Shown here piece after piece: positions 22,390 through 33,492 of a stretch of 64,000 nucleotides of DNA (position 1 is the first letter of the stretch; each line of letters starts with the position of its first letter). The notes beneath the pieces are model-generated. The model searched no databases and was not told the origin of the DNA. It saw only the letters and a list, made by a program, of their open reading frames with translations. Both the position numbers and the translations under genes were made by a program. The DNA lies in the NCBI GenBank assembly GCA_019914945.1, contig CM034100.1:11047096-11111095 (forward strand). The letters are read 5' to 3'. This DNA comes from Typha latifolia. Its lineage: Eukaryota > Streptophyta > Magnoliopsida > Poales > Typhaceae.

Positions 22390-22854
22390 GATCAAGCCGA
22401 GCCCTTGCATCTATTGGATCCCTAGCATGATGTCCACTCCCTTAAGCGCAAGTGGTACACGTCAAGCTTAACTCATTGCCTTGGCTCTGGACCTTGACTA
22501 CTTCACATTTACCATCAATTTATACGATCATTCCATCAACTATGTTCACGTCAAACCAAATAGACAGGTTCACCACCAATCCATGTCATCATACTAACTT
22601 TGTGTCCATGAAGTTGTGTGCACTACCCGAGTCTATCAAGATCTCGACTCGATTGTTCTTCATCGTGCTCTCCATTCATAGATTACATGGAGTGCATGCG
22701 CCTAAGTAAGCATGCAAGCTTATCTCCATGTGCACTTCCTCATCCTCTGGATCAGCAGCTCATTCCTCCACCATAGATTCTCCTCCCTATGCTTCATCTT
22801 CTTCGCCCTCCTCATGCACCTCCAGGAGCATAATAGCAAAAGGTTACCTCTTGC
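22390..22854 (-). pseudogene. pol: protease and acidic linker of the old gypsy element
   Basis: The minus strand shows the active site VEILIDSGSAHNFMD (about 22600-22650) with DSG intact despite stops around it. Then an acidic Glu/Asp-rich linker runs up to the insertion point at 22854. It joins in the same frame to the knuckle region at 23782 once the solo LTR-A is taken out. Confidence 0.8.
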
Positions 22855-23781
22855 TGATACGATTCGGACTTCACCGACGTCGTCTAAAGCATGGGTTCAC
22901 TTTAGGAGTGTTTTTTATTTTATGTTTTAGTGTTTAATTTCCATTAAAATAAGTTTTCTGTAAGTCGCGTTCGAACGCGGGTGGAGTGAGTTCGAACGCG
23001 GTTTGTGAACGGGGTTGTGAACGTGGTGAAGAGAATGTACTGTGCGTTCGAACGCACTGTGAACGCCTGCATCGCGTTCGCAAATACCGACAGGCGCGTT
23101 CGATCACGCGTTCGAACGCCTGCATCGCGTTCGCAAGTCCAGAAGAGCTAATTCGGTGCGTTCGAACGCGGTCGGGCGAGTTCGAACGCGATCGGCGAAA
23201 ATTGTGTTTTAGGGTTAATGTGAGTTGTTGGTTAGCCTATAAAAGGATGTGTAGGGCAACCAAAATTATCATTGATTATTGAGATTGAGTTTTGCCTTGC
23301 CTCCTTCGTCTTCTTCGCTCCCGTTCTCTCAATCTCCGGCGACGCCGCTTCTAACCTCCCTCGTCCGGCTAATCACCCTAGTCCCTTAGGGGTGGCCCTC
23401 TTCTCCCCCTTCGTCCAATCTATCCAACACTTGCCCTAATCCTTCCATCAACCACAACCGTTCCACCATCACTTTTCACCGGTGCCACCACATTAACGCC
23501 GGTCCACCACCATCCACCATTAACCAGGATCTCGTGCCTACATCCACGAATCCAAAACAGAGCATCCTGATGTTCGTCCACTAAACGAACGATATCTCGA
23601 GATCCCCAAATCCGATTCGCCTGTAACTAGATTTGTTGGAAAGCTCTTTTACGAGGCTACAACATATCAAAATCTCACGTCGATCCGACGACAGCATATT
23701 TTGGGATCTAATTTCAAAGTTCCGTGTCAAATCGTATCAAGCTGGTATCAGAGCCTTAGCCCCAAAGAGAAGATCGTATCA
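22855..23781 (+). mobile_element. solo LTR-A (927 bp) containing an internal primer-binding site
   Basis: TGATACGATTCGG...AGATCGTATCA, flanked by a perfect 5-bp duplication CTTGC (22850-22854, 23782-23786). The last 42 bp (23740-23781) are one ladder unit: PBS TGGTATCAGAGCC at 23743-23755, then a second copy of the LTR end. A first LTR-like end (AATCGTATCA) is at 23730-23739, but the target duplication lies outside the extra unit. So the inserted LTR itself carries a PBS. TATA is at 23238-23244 and the palindrome cluster at about 22965-23195. Confidence 0.9.
23238..23244 (+). promoter_or_regulatory. TATA box of solo LTR-A
   Basis: TATAAAA, about 45 bp downstream of the last CGTTCGAACG-type palindrome. 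Confidence 0.7.
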
Positions 23782-25090
23782 CTTGCTCTTGTACCTGATG
23801 TCGAATCTTTCATCGTAATAAAAGCAAAGGCCTCAAGCCCTCTAGTGGACCATCTTTGCTAGGTGCCCTTATTGGCACTACCATGTAGTCCTTCCCCTTC
23901 CATTAGAGGTGCTTGAGGAGGTACATGAGGAGAGATAGATATGAAGTCTAGTCCTAGGGCTCAGTCTAAACGCCACTAATCCGGTTAGGGCGCTCATGTA
24001 GGCAGCTCTCCACTTTGGAATTTTGTCCAAGCTTCTTTATGGCCCTCGAAGATGCTTGAGTTTCTCCTCCATTAAAGAGGTTTTGTGGTTTCAGGGTCTT
24101 CACCACTATGCGCACATCGGACTTGAGTCTCACAAATGAAGAGGCTACAAATTTTGAGTTGGTCCACCCTTGGGTCGGATCTGAGATGCACATAGCTTTT
24201 GTGAAATCACCCCAATCCGTAAAGGATCTAGCCCTCTTTGGGTCTTGAACTAGTGGATTGCCTCTTGTTGTAGGTGGAAAGAGGCTAGTTGGACCTTCTA
24301 ATAGGGTGGAGTCTTATGGTAATTAAATAACTATTTGGCTTAGTGCAGCTAGTCCAACGAGTCCAACTCATTACATGGGAAATTCCAACTTTATGGTTTG
24401 AGTTTGAACTCCTTAGACTAGTCCTTTCTCTCGGTTGGCTTGACCCCAATGGCGGTTATGGTAATCAAATAACTATTTAGCTTAGTGCAACTAGTCCAAC
24501 AAGTCCCTTTCATTACATGGGAAATTCTAGCTGTATGGTTTGAGTCTAAAATCCTTAGATTAGTCCTTTCTCTCGATTGGCTTGACCCCAACGGCGGTTC
24601 TGATCCCATAGGTCATGCCCTTGGTTCTCCCATGCCCCTATTAGTGAATTTGGGTTTTGTAAAGGAAGATGTTGTGGTTGGACCCTTGCAATTCCGAGCC
24701 TAAGTCAATAGCCAACTAGATTGGTCCGTGGCCTCGATTCAGATCCCCTTATCTCTTGTCCCTCTCCTTTTTTTCTGTGTTAGGAGGTAATGTTGTTCGG
24801 TTAGTTGAAAGTCGAGATACAGATGGTTGGACCAAAGGCCTAGCTAGTTCAGTATGAAGCAGAACCACATTAGGTGATATGGCTTCTTGTTGGCTATTGG
24901 ATGGGCTAAGGCCATCAAACGATGATGATTTGTGGTTTGTGTGCCCCAAGGGAATGTGTTGTCTAGGAGGGGCAATGGCCACGGGCAAAGCTGCAGCTGC
25001 TTGCAGTGTCAGTACGAGTAAGACTAGCACACCTAGTGGTTGTTCCATGCTTTAGGCAACTAAGACCATTATTTGCTCCATTGTCCTCTC
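23782..25090 (-). pseudogene. gag: gag of the old gypsy element, decayed
   Basis: Minus-strand continuation of 22390-22854. Knuckle remains lie near 23790-23850. A gag middle at 23966-24193 includes SSFVRLKSDVRIVVKTLKPQ. A Pro/Ala/Ser-rich N-terminal part lies at 24749-25048. It contains a 142-bp tandem duplication (24317-24600). No intact start or LTR is seen beyond 25090. Confidence 0.65.
24317..24600 (-). repeat. 142-bp direct tandem duplication
   Basis: ATGGTAATTAAATAACTATT at 24317 recurs with small changes at 24459. The two copies end at CCCCAATGGCGGTT and CCCCAACGGCGGTT. 142 is not a multiple of 3, so it shifts the gag frame. Confidence 0.85.
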
Positions 25091-25299
25091 AAACACTTTT
25101 CTCATTCTCCATTATGGTGATTGTACTTTATTCATATGTTTGTCATAACTAGATAGTTTGTCCTTGCGCATGTGAGCCATATTAGATTATATAGTAGTCT
25201 AGTATGATTATTATGGATTTAGATATTCATAACTAACATATTTTTTAAATATTAGTATAATTTATTTTTTAAATGGGTTATTTTTTTAGTGCAAGTGTA

Positions 25300-25396
25300 T
25301 CTTTGTGTGATGAAACCTATCCAGCCTGTCACATGCACCGTGCTTACCGTACCGTGTGAGCATGTGGTCAAACACATGGCCACTGGGCGAGGGCAT
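25300..25396 (-). mobile_element. LTR-E fragment, 5' end, inverted
   Basis: The minus strand starts TGTAATGCCCTCGCCC at 25396 and matches the first ~75 bp of LTR-E at 7214 (CACACGGTACG and GTGACAGG-type blocks). Confidence 0.65.
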
Positions 25397-25439
25397 TACA
25401 TTTGCATGATAGTGAAAGTGATAGTGGCAAGTCGAGGTA

Positions 25440-25688
25440 GCTAACGTTAGCAATCCAAGAGGAAGAGAGAGAGTTTGTCCGAAAGAAGAGAGAGGCGGTG
25501 AGAGAAGGGGGTTAGTAATCGCCACAACGGCGGTAGGGCCCATGATTCGATGGCCGCAGCCGATTGGCTACAGCAATGATAGTAAGAGGTGCGTGGCATC
25601 CCAATGCCTCGTCCTACTTGCATGGGTACGAGTGTGGCCTGCCACATTGTTCCCATAACTTTTTTGTTTGAATGATTGAGTTGTTACA
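25440..25688 (+). mobile_element. LTR-E fragment, 3' end
   Basis: Matches 10215-10555: a GA-rich tract, then GGCCGCAGCC-ATTGGCT, GCATGGGCACGAG-type blocks and the end GAGTTGTTACA at 25688. It is head-to-head with the inverted start at 25300-25396, leaving only ~40 bp between them. Confidence 0.75.
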
Positions 25689-25763
25689 AATTTCACTCCT
25701 TACTGTGGATACCTCATTAGTATTTTGGCTGCCAAAAGGCAGCAGATTAATTGATTAGTTCAT

Positions 25764-25783
25764 GCAGCAGCAGCAGCAGCAGC
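25764..25783 (+). repeat. (CAG)n microsatellite
   Basis: About seven CAG/GCA repeats in otherwise non-repetitive DNA. Confidence 0.9.
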
Positions 25784-26081
25784 ATACAGGTTAATTTTTC
25801 AAGTACTCTGGTTGCTTCAATGCTAAGACTAGTTTGCTATTTTGATGAAAAATGGGCTTGTATCTAAGCGGTCTGGGTAAAGGGCCCGTCTTCCTCAATT
25901 AACAAGGCCACAATGGGCTTTTGTAAAAGACGTCATGCGCTCTATCTTACTTACGTACTCCCACGCTCTAGAAATCGTACAAAAGAAAGAAAAGGGCATT
26001 CAAATGTACTAAACTTGAAGACTTAGCAGTTTAACCTATTGTTGGCTTCTGCAGTTCGTGATACTTTTTAAGAAATTTTAA

Positions 26082-26613
26082 CTCTTATCTGGGCCTTGTT
26101 TCTCAAAAGTATATCCTTTGTTTTTCTATTTCGCCCTCCAACCAAAATATGAGTTGAAATATTGTATTGATCTTATCAAGTCAGAATTCCTGACAGCTCT
26201 TGATTTCCATAGTGATTTGATAGAAATGACGAACAAGATTTCCATAAAGACAGTTAAACAACTAGAACTTGTTACGCTAGATGGTGCCAAAGTTAAGGAG
26301 TGGAGACATCTGTTCGCCTCTGAAAGGTTGGGAGTATGACTCTCTCGCAGTGATGAGCAATTCAACTTAGACAAAGTCCTATCAAAGGGCTGTCCCTCCA
26401 AACACATCATATTATCACATCGATGGAACGTTGAGAACTATTCATCTATTCCGTATGGTCCTGTCAATCTGGACTTATATGATCCAACTTGTAGTCATGT
26501 TGACATGAGTACACTGTTCCATGATGTTTCATTTGCCTTCTTATTCCACTGTCAGTATGCCAACAAGATGAACGTTGAACTTTCCATCTTGAATCTGCCG
26601 AGAAGTATCCAAT
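26082..26613 (+). pseudogene. unrecognised exon-like frame, possible host gene remnant
   Basis: One plus-strand frame is open from 26082 to a TGA at 26337-26339 and again from 26340 to a TGA near 26613, about 175 codons with a single internal stop. Its codon use and composition (mixed charged and hydrophobic residues; WRHLFASERLGV before the internal stop, VNLDLYDPTCSHVDMSTLFH after it) look protein-like rather than low complexity. I do not recognise the family. It resembles none of the gag/pol frames in this window. The internal stop may be a mutation, or the two parts may be exons. No clear start codon; an AG acceptor near 26109 is possible. Confidence 0.4.
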
Positions 26614-26639
26614 GAACTAACTATGTAGTAATATATACG

Positions 26640-29329
26640 ATCTATACTTCACTAAGCATAATTAGCAATGGACCTGAACAAGTTTTATATAGAATATATA
26701 GTATAAGAATTATGTTCACATGGCATTACAACAGTAATCTTCTTGGCGTATGTAGTCAAATTAAATTCAAAACTTTTTCTTCTGAGTGCTAGAATACCAT
26801 TTCCCTCCTCTCTGATACTTATCTCAAATTAGTTATACCTAATACCACATTGGAGATTCTTTCTCTCCTAGATTTGTTTCTTGTCATGGAATTATGGATT
26901 GTGATGCCCCTTAATCATGATCATATTGATTGATCAACCTTGTCTTTTAATTATTATCAAGATTGTAATATGATGTACTACTAATTTTTCCCATGAGTTG
27001 TTTTGCACATGCAAACCTACTAGAACCTTCATCTGATAGATAAGCCACTAATCATTTAGCAATGGAGGTAAACCTACATCAAGTTAGTATAAATTCAGTA
27101 TCCTTGTCACCAAATTTTAGACATATATATTGGCTGCCTAGTTTGACTATGATTTTGATATGGCAATCAAACAAATATTATATGCATGTTTTCGTGCACA
27201 ATTTGGCGACAAATATTGGTGCCTATCTATTTGACATTAATATTAGTATTGAAAACTATATATGGACCATTAAAACCAAGTGTTACCTTAGATAGGAACG
27301 TACTAGAATTGGTAATTCCATGCAGTGCATGTTGGTCCACATATACTAACTAGAGGAGAAGTACTGCTCATTTAGCAATGGAGTAACACATGATTGTATT
27401 GCTTTGACCATATATGCAACATTATGCCTAACATGCTAAGTCGAGCACGACACGATTATTGAATTGTTTATCTTTTTCCTACATATGAATCCAAATTAAT
27501 GAATTTTTTCTCTTATTTTTATATGCTTCATTTATTAACAGGTCATGCAACTAGCTTCATATTATATATAATGCATATCTACATAAGACGCACCGGATTT
27601 ACTTTGTTCAACTATTTTAGAGCTTGACACAAGTTGGATGGCCTGTTAGCTAGCCATTAAAATATCTCTATACCAGCAGCTTTGGTAGTTTTAAGGCATT
27701 CATAGTCGCCATTCAAGTTCCATTTTCTTGTAATGTGAACATAACCTGGCTAATATTGATCATGTCACATGAATCGGTTCTTTTATGAAATAAACCCAGT
27801 ATTTTAGGCTCAAATGCTCTTAAAGATCTTGGGTTTGTATCGGGTTAGTGTGTCGTATCAAAATTTCCACGTTTTAAATGAATATGCCTTATTGATTTAC
27901 AGCTTTAGTCCGTAACAGTTAATAATAGGAATGAGTTGTTTCTATCCTTCTCACAACAATTGAAACCGATTTCTCTTCTTGTATTCTCTTCTACAGCTTT
28001 GATTATCTAATATAATTAAATGTATTTTAGTATCTAAATGAATTTTAATTAGAATGTGCTAGGCTAACCATATTCTTCTAAGGATGTCAACAGGTTCAAG
28101 AATTTTTAAACTCCAGATTTTTCATTCATGTAGAATACCTAGTTATGAGCCCTTTTCAAACTTGAGAAGATAAGTTAGAAATCAAAAGCATATATGAGAG
28201 ATTATTGCATGGTACTCTGACCAAATATTGAAAGCTCATGATATATATGTTTATTATTTTCCTCCTTGGTTCATGCACTTCATCCATACAGATGCAATAT
28301 GGATAATATTTTAATGAAAATATCGCACTGAAGCCTAACTCCCTCCCTAACCAGCTAATTAAGTTCCATATTTTTTTTATAATAATGTGGGACATACACT
28401 TGACAAATCATGGAATAGCCAGGGGAAACTCACCTAAATTTATGCCATGCATTCACCTTGTTATATAATTAAATCGTACCTAAGATATACATATATATGC
28501 ATATATTCTTTTTGTTTGCTTCCTTTAATCCAGAAGAGTCAATGTGTCATATCTTCAGACATGCAGTGTTGGTCATGAACTACCGAAGCTAATGCATATT
28601 TAAATCGTGACATGCATTTTGGTTATAATTACAAATCTTATATTCCATGTTGGTATGAGAACCTATTGGGGCTAGAAATATCAAGGTTGTTCTATGTCAT
28701 TGTCGCAACTTATTGAGAAGAACAATCTAACTATAAGTTCAACCATAAAAAAAATTGGGGAATTATATTTCACTATTTCACCTCTCTATACTTTCATAGT
28801 TTTATGATTTGAATGCTATCTAGTTAAATAATTGGATAACTTACTGTCTTCATGCTAGATTTTCTACACAAAATAATGGTGGCGTATAAACATTAATACT
28901 TTCCGCCATGACTAAATTATGAAATAACCAAACTAGCATACTACATATTCTCAAATCAAGCTGTATTTTTGGGGTGGGTAATTAATTTTTTCTACTTCCT
29001 AGTTAACTGTTGATTAATAGGTCAATTAAATATTTAAGTTTGAAGTACAAGAAGCTAAATCAAAATCGGGCCAAACCAAGAGTACCTAAATTCAATATTG
29101 TATATGCTCTTAGGAAACGACATCCTATATGAGGTTTAATCAAATCAAAGTATTCACATTAAAAAAATTATTAGACCTAAATTAACACATGAGGGAAGAC
29201 GTAAAAAATGGGTCACTTTGAGCGAGAAGAGAGTATGGGCTTAAATATGCACCTAAATAATGGCATGAAAAATTTGACCAAGTTATGGTGTCAAATAATT
29301 TTTAAAATAATAAATGTAATAAGTGCATT
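26640..29329. other. AT-rich region without a recognisable gene or repeat
   Basis: AT-rich DNA with only short chance frames (the longest, 77-79 codons at 27062 and 28156, have low complexity and no recognisable motif). It has no LTR ends, primer sites or CGTTCGAACG palindromes. It could be intergenic DNA or an intron. Together with 25689-26080 it is the part of the window least touched by the LTR families seen elsewhere. Confidence 0.6.
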
Positions 29330-29565
29330 TATGTGAAATGCACTTTAGATAATTATGTCATTATATATCTTTATGTGGATGATATGATAATAACTGGTAG
29401 CAATATTAATGTCATTAAAACTATCAAGAATATGTTGGCTAGCAAGTTTGACATGAAAGATCGACAAGTTGCAGATGTGATTCTTGGTGTAAAAATCACT
29501 AAAACAACTAAAGGATATATTATATCTCAATCACATTATATTGAGAAATTATTCGATAAATAATA
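29330..29565 (+). pseudogene. pol: Ty1/copia RT fragment
   Basis: A 76-codon plus-strand frame holds the copia RT catalytic block YLYVDDMIITGSN (29369-29407) and the following MKDRQVADVILGVKI segment. It is only ~235 bp, with no gag, integrase or LTR nearby, and is not from the SIRE element at 48101 (different sequence around YVDD). It is cut off on both sides. Confidence 0.85.
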
Positions 29566-29589
29566 AGAATTTAACGAGAAGACCTCTAG

Positions 29590-30152
29590 ATGTGAATCTA
29601 TTATGAAAATTTAGGTGGTGGTAACCTCATGAGTTAGGATTCTAATGGCGCTAGTGTTACCAAATTTGGAGGCCATATAAAAAGATATTAATAAAAGAGT
29701 AGAATAAGGTCAGAATGGGGCAGAATAGTAAATATCCGAAATTGTGGCGGTCATCGAAGGGTGGTGGATGGCCAAAGGTAGTGATGGACGGCCGTGATGT
29801 AGGGTGCTGGTGGTGAAGAAAAATGGATAGAGTTTGGAAGATCGGAATGATTCTATGGTTATGATCTACTCCTAAAAAGATAAAGACAATCTAACGGCTA
29901 TGGTGAAAGATAAGAAAGGAAAGAGTAATTTGGCTAAACACATTCATTCAACGATAATTATCAATATATGTCCACTCTTATTTATAGGAGTAAAAATCCT
30001 AACGGATCGGATCCATATATAATTTATCCGCTATATTTAAAACTTAACGCAATAAGATAAATATAACTATCTCAATTTGACTCGACTTGACTCGACTTGA
30101 CTCGACTTGACTCAACTAACTTGATTAATTTAACCCATATGACTGGATCATA
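29590..30152 (-). mobile_element. LTR-C, 3' LTR
   Basis: Shares several blocks with 61065-61495 (AAATTTAGGTGG, CATGAGTTAGG-TTCTAAT, GGATCGGATCCA, then repeated TTGACTC). Its start on the minus strand (TTATGATCC, near 30152) abuts a gypsy 3' end with CACCTTGAGGGCAAGGTGG, so it is a 3' LTR on the minus strand. It contains a 10-bp tandem repeat at 30078-30117. The outer end is not clearly defined. Confidence 0.6.
30078..30117 (-). repeat. 10-bp tandem repeat CTCGACTTGA, about four copies
   Basis: TTGACTCGACTTGACTCGAC and onward. A shorter, diverged version is in the second LTR-C at about 61445-61470. Confidence 0.85.
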
Positions 30153-30848
30153 ACAATCTACCACACTTCCGACCACCTTGCCCTCAAGGTGTCTATGGTG
30201 GGTTCCATACTTTTCGTCGCTCTCGAAATGCATCTCCTTGATCTCTGTGTGGATCTCGTCTACGACATAAAGGAAGGGCCCATGGTGGGTTCTGCTCTAG
30301 AGCCCACTCGTTCGAGCCATAGTCTGTCCTAGTCGAAATTGGCTTAGACCAAATCCTAGCCATAGTTAGTTTGAGCGTGGGTCTTAGTGCATACAATTTA
30401 GACCATGGCTTGGGTATGAATGGTTTGAGGACGGCTTGGACCGGGAGCACCTGGATTGTCGTCAATGCAAAGATAGGGTTTTTTAGCCCTAGCTTCAACC
30501 ACGGGTGGAGAAGACGATGTCGTGGCCATCACTGGGGTCTTCTTCAGTGCAAAAGAGGCAGTTGGGAGGGACTGCGGTGGTGAAGGTATCTCCACAATGG
30601 CCAAAGAAGGGTTGAGGCTGCGATTTCACCCAATTGGTTCCCTCCCTCACACCTTGGGTTTGCCTCGCTGTGGGGGCCTGGTTTTGACATGGCCGGCGAC
30701 GCTAGTTATGCAACTGGGTGGTAACGAGCTCAAATAGTTGTTGTCAAGGCTTAGATCACCTTCTCAATCCTCTTGAAGCTCTCCTTAGTTGATTCTATCA
30801 ATGTCTTTGCTCACGCGGGTGGCTCATCGCTGGCAGCTGCCGGCAATG
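30153..30848 (-). pseudogene. internal remnant of the LTR-C element, gag-like
   Basis: The minus strand carries a Pro/Ser/Thr-rich frame (30398-30604, MAIVEIPSPPQS...) and segments with ESTKESFKRIEKVI near 30750-30790 that resemble a gag N-terminus. It then runs directly to the element's 3' end at 30153. No protease, RT or integrase is present, so most of the internal region is deleted. The assignment as gag rests on position and composition only. Confidence 0.4.
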
Positions 30849-31670
30849 TGATATGATCTCCCCTTGGGTTAAGATTTGATCTATCCCATTTTTAGATCTA
30901 GATAGGATCTTGCATGAAACTTCAGAAGAAGATTTTAGATGTTATAGCCATCGGATTAACATGAAATTTTGATATATTGTAGCCCTAGAAAAGAGTTTCT
31001 AAAAACTCTAAGTTTAGAAAAATCAGATCGCAGGATCTCGAGATATTATCAAATACGTAGATGAACAACAGAGAGTTCGTCTATGGATCCGTGGATGGAG
31101 GCACGAGATCCTAGTTGATGATGGATGCTGGTAGACCGGTGATAATAGGGTGGCACCGGTAAGTAAGTGGTGGTGGAAGGGTTATGGATGATGGGACAGG
31201 TTAGGGCAAGGTAGATAGATTTGAAGAAGGGGGAGAAGTGAGCCACCCCAAAAGGACTAGGGTGAGTGGCCGGTCGAGGAAGGCTAGAAAGGGTGGAGCC
31301 GGGGGACGAGGGACCGAGAGAGAAGGAGAAGAAGAAGATTAGGGCAAAAACTCAATTCCTTCAATAATCCCATTTTGGTTGTCATCCACACCTTAAGAGG
31401 CTAACAAATAATTTAAAAATGACAATGATTAACCATAGAAATAGTGGATTTCCATCGACCGCATTTGAACGGACCCGATCGCGTTCGAACTCACATTTCG
31501 AGTTCTCTAATTTTGCGAACCTAATGCAAGCGTTCGCAAGTGCGTTCGAACGCGCCCCACCCGCGTTCGAATGCAACATACAGAAATATTTTTTTTCTCT
31601 AAAATAAACACTAAAACAATAAGAAAAGACACCCATAAAGTGTATTCATGCTGAAGTCCGAATCGTATCA
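30849..31670 (-). mobile_element. LTR-A, 3' LTR of the element at 31671-33480
   Basis: The minus strand runs from TGATACGATTCGG (31670) to GATCATATCA (30849). Its start directly follows the polypurine-type end (CTTCCGCAACC on the plus strand). The palindrome cluster is at about 31460-31575. The flank at 30848 is LTR-C element DNA, so this element inserted there. Confidence 0.8.
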
Positions 31671-33219
31671 ATCTACCATGCTTCCGCAACCTTGTCCTCA
31701 AGGTGTGAAATTGGGGAAGCGATCCATGATATCTGACTCGAGCTCCTAGATAGACTCGTCAGTGGGTTTGCCTAGCCACTCGATCAACACTTCTGTCTCC
31801 AATCTGGATCCATGGCGTCTTCTCCTACGGCCTAAGATTCGGACCAATTCAGCTGGGCTATCTTCCTCCATTGGTTCGGGTAAGGCTGAACCCACCACAT
31901 GACTAGAACCAATCTGGGCCTTCAATGCCGACACATGGAAAATCGGATGGACTTGGGTTCCTTCGGGTAGGCCGTCGGTAATCTAACTGGACCGATTCAT
32001 TATAGCACTTGATACGGTTCATAGTACTAGTGACCCAGCTTCTGGTTCAAAATCGGCCCCAATGTGGATTGCCAATATGGTTGGGCTTGAACGAACACTA
32101 ATTGGTCCACCTCAAACTCTCACTCAGGCCAGCCCTTGTCATGAGTCTGCTTTATGCGGTTTTGGGCTGATGCTAGGTGAATCTTGAGTCGTCTCAAGGT
32201 TTCATCTCGGTTTGCAAGTTCCAAGTCAAGCTTGGTCCATTCTATTACCGCGAGTCTATCGTAGGCACACAAGACAAGGGGAGTGAGTCGATAAATAGCC
32301 TCAAAGGGGGTCATGCCGATGCTAGAGTGGTGATATGTATTGTAAGACCATTCGGCCCATGGAAGGAATTTGATCCAATCACTTAGTCGGTCCGCCACAA
32401 AGCAATGCAAGTATTGCTCTAGTCTGCGATTCACCACCTCGGTTTGGCCATTTGTCTTGGGGTGATAAGCTGAACTAAGATTGACTCGAGTCCCTTACAA
32501 TCTAAAAAACTCAGACCAAAACTCGCTGATGAAGATGCGATCCCGATCTGACGCGACCGCCCTAGGCATCCCATGCAAGTGCGCCACTTCTCGAACAAAA
32601 ATTAAGCAGCCTTCTTCGCTGAAAACGGGTGTGTCAATTCTATGAAATTAGCGTATTTGCTCATCCTATCCAATACAACGAACACCACCGTTTGGCCTCG
32701 AACCTCTGGTAGCCCCTCGATGAAGTCCATGGAAATGTCTTCCCAAATATGCTCCAATATAGGCAGTGGTTGCAACAGCCTGCTTGGTTTGAGCGTCTGC
32801 GATTTGACTCATTGGCAGACTTGGCATTCACGCACATATTTCTTCACGTCCGACTTCATCGCTGTCCATCTACAGCTTTGGGCTAGCCACTTGTAGGTGC
32901 GTAGGACCCCTTCATGGCCTACAACAGGAGTATCATGGAACTATGCCATCAATAGTCTCCGTAGCCCTTCGTCCGCGGGTACCTTGATCTGCCCGCGCTC
33001 GAGTACCAACCCGTCGCGCTCCTCGTGCTCGGGGTGGCTCGATAGGTTCTCTCTTAGCTCTTCCATGAGTCAGACCAGATCACTATCCTCTGCACTGGCT
33101 CTCCTCAGATCTGAGAAGAAGGGAAAAGTTGATGCTGAGAAAGAAGCAAGCTCACTTGCGTTCCCTACACATAGGAGTTCAAACAACGATTACAACGCTG
33201 TCTCTTGCCGTGGTTGATT
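31671..33219 (-). pseudogene. pol: gypsy integrase and chromodomain (LTR-A family)
   Basis: The minus strand starts with the end of RNase H (ELASFSASTFPFFS). The integrase zinc finger follows (about 32800-32930; VVGHEGVLRTY ... CQVCQ), then the catalytic core with the first Asp intact ([11 protein letters not shown], near 32710-32745), damaged core pieces, the C-terminal region and the chromodomain (about 31746-31800; ETEVLIEWLGKPTDES). Stops and shifts break it up. Integrase acts on element cDNA in the nucleus. Upstream it is joined directly to protease sequence at about 33220, so RT and most of RNase H are deleted. Confidence 0.8.
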
Positions 33220-33450
33220 TTCATCCAGCAGCACTCTCCGGTCATTTCTTTAAAATGTAAGTGTGAGGTTTATAAAATCAAATGTCATGGGCCCCAAGCT
33301 TTGAAGCCATTGTGTCCCCAAGATGATGTCAGCACCCTGCAAGGCCAACGGATAAAGATCCAATGTGAAAGTTTGGCCTTGCACCTTCAACTCCACACCT
33401 CCGCAAATAAAATCAGCCCACAATGTGGTGCCATCTCCGATCATCACATC
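33220..33450 (-). pseudogene. pol: gypsy protease C-terminal part
   Basis: Minus-strand open frame (33250-33447) with GDGTTLWADFICG, VELKVQGQTFTLDLYPLAL and GTQWLQSLGPMTFDF, the flap and C-terminal part of the LTR-A family protease. The catalytic DSG part is missing: the frame runs straight into primer-site repeats at about 33455. Confidence 0.8.
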
Positions 33451-33492
33451 AAACTAATAGGGTCTAAGATACCAAATTGACAGGCTCTGATA
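33451..33492 (-). repeat. PBS-like repeats before an LTR-B end
   Basis: TCTAAGATACCA and GGCTCTGATACCA, about 26 bp apart, precede TAATAAGTTACGG. The same arrangement is at 40575-40611. Confidence 0.7.

Noticed and set aside
22965..23195. Heat-shock elements or tRNA B-box promoters as explanation of the CGTTCGAACG motif
   Set aside because: Heat-shock elements need GAA and TTC blocks separated by two bases, while here TTC and GAA abut. The B box shares only GTTCGA, and no A box or tRNA-like fold is present. Neither was strong enough to assign.
27062..27295. 77-codon plus-strand frame in AT-rich DNA
   Set aside because: Short, no motif, composition typical of chance frames in AT-rich sequence.
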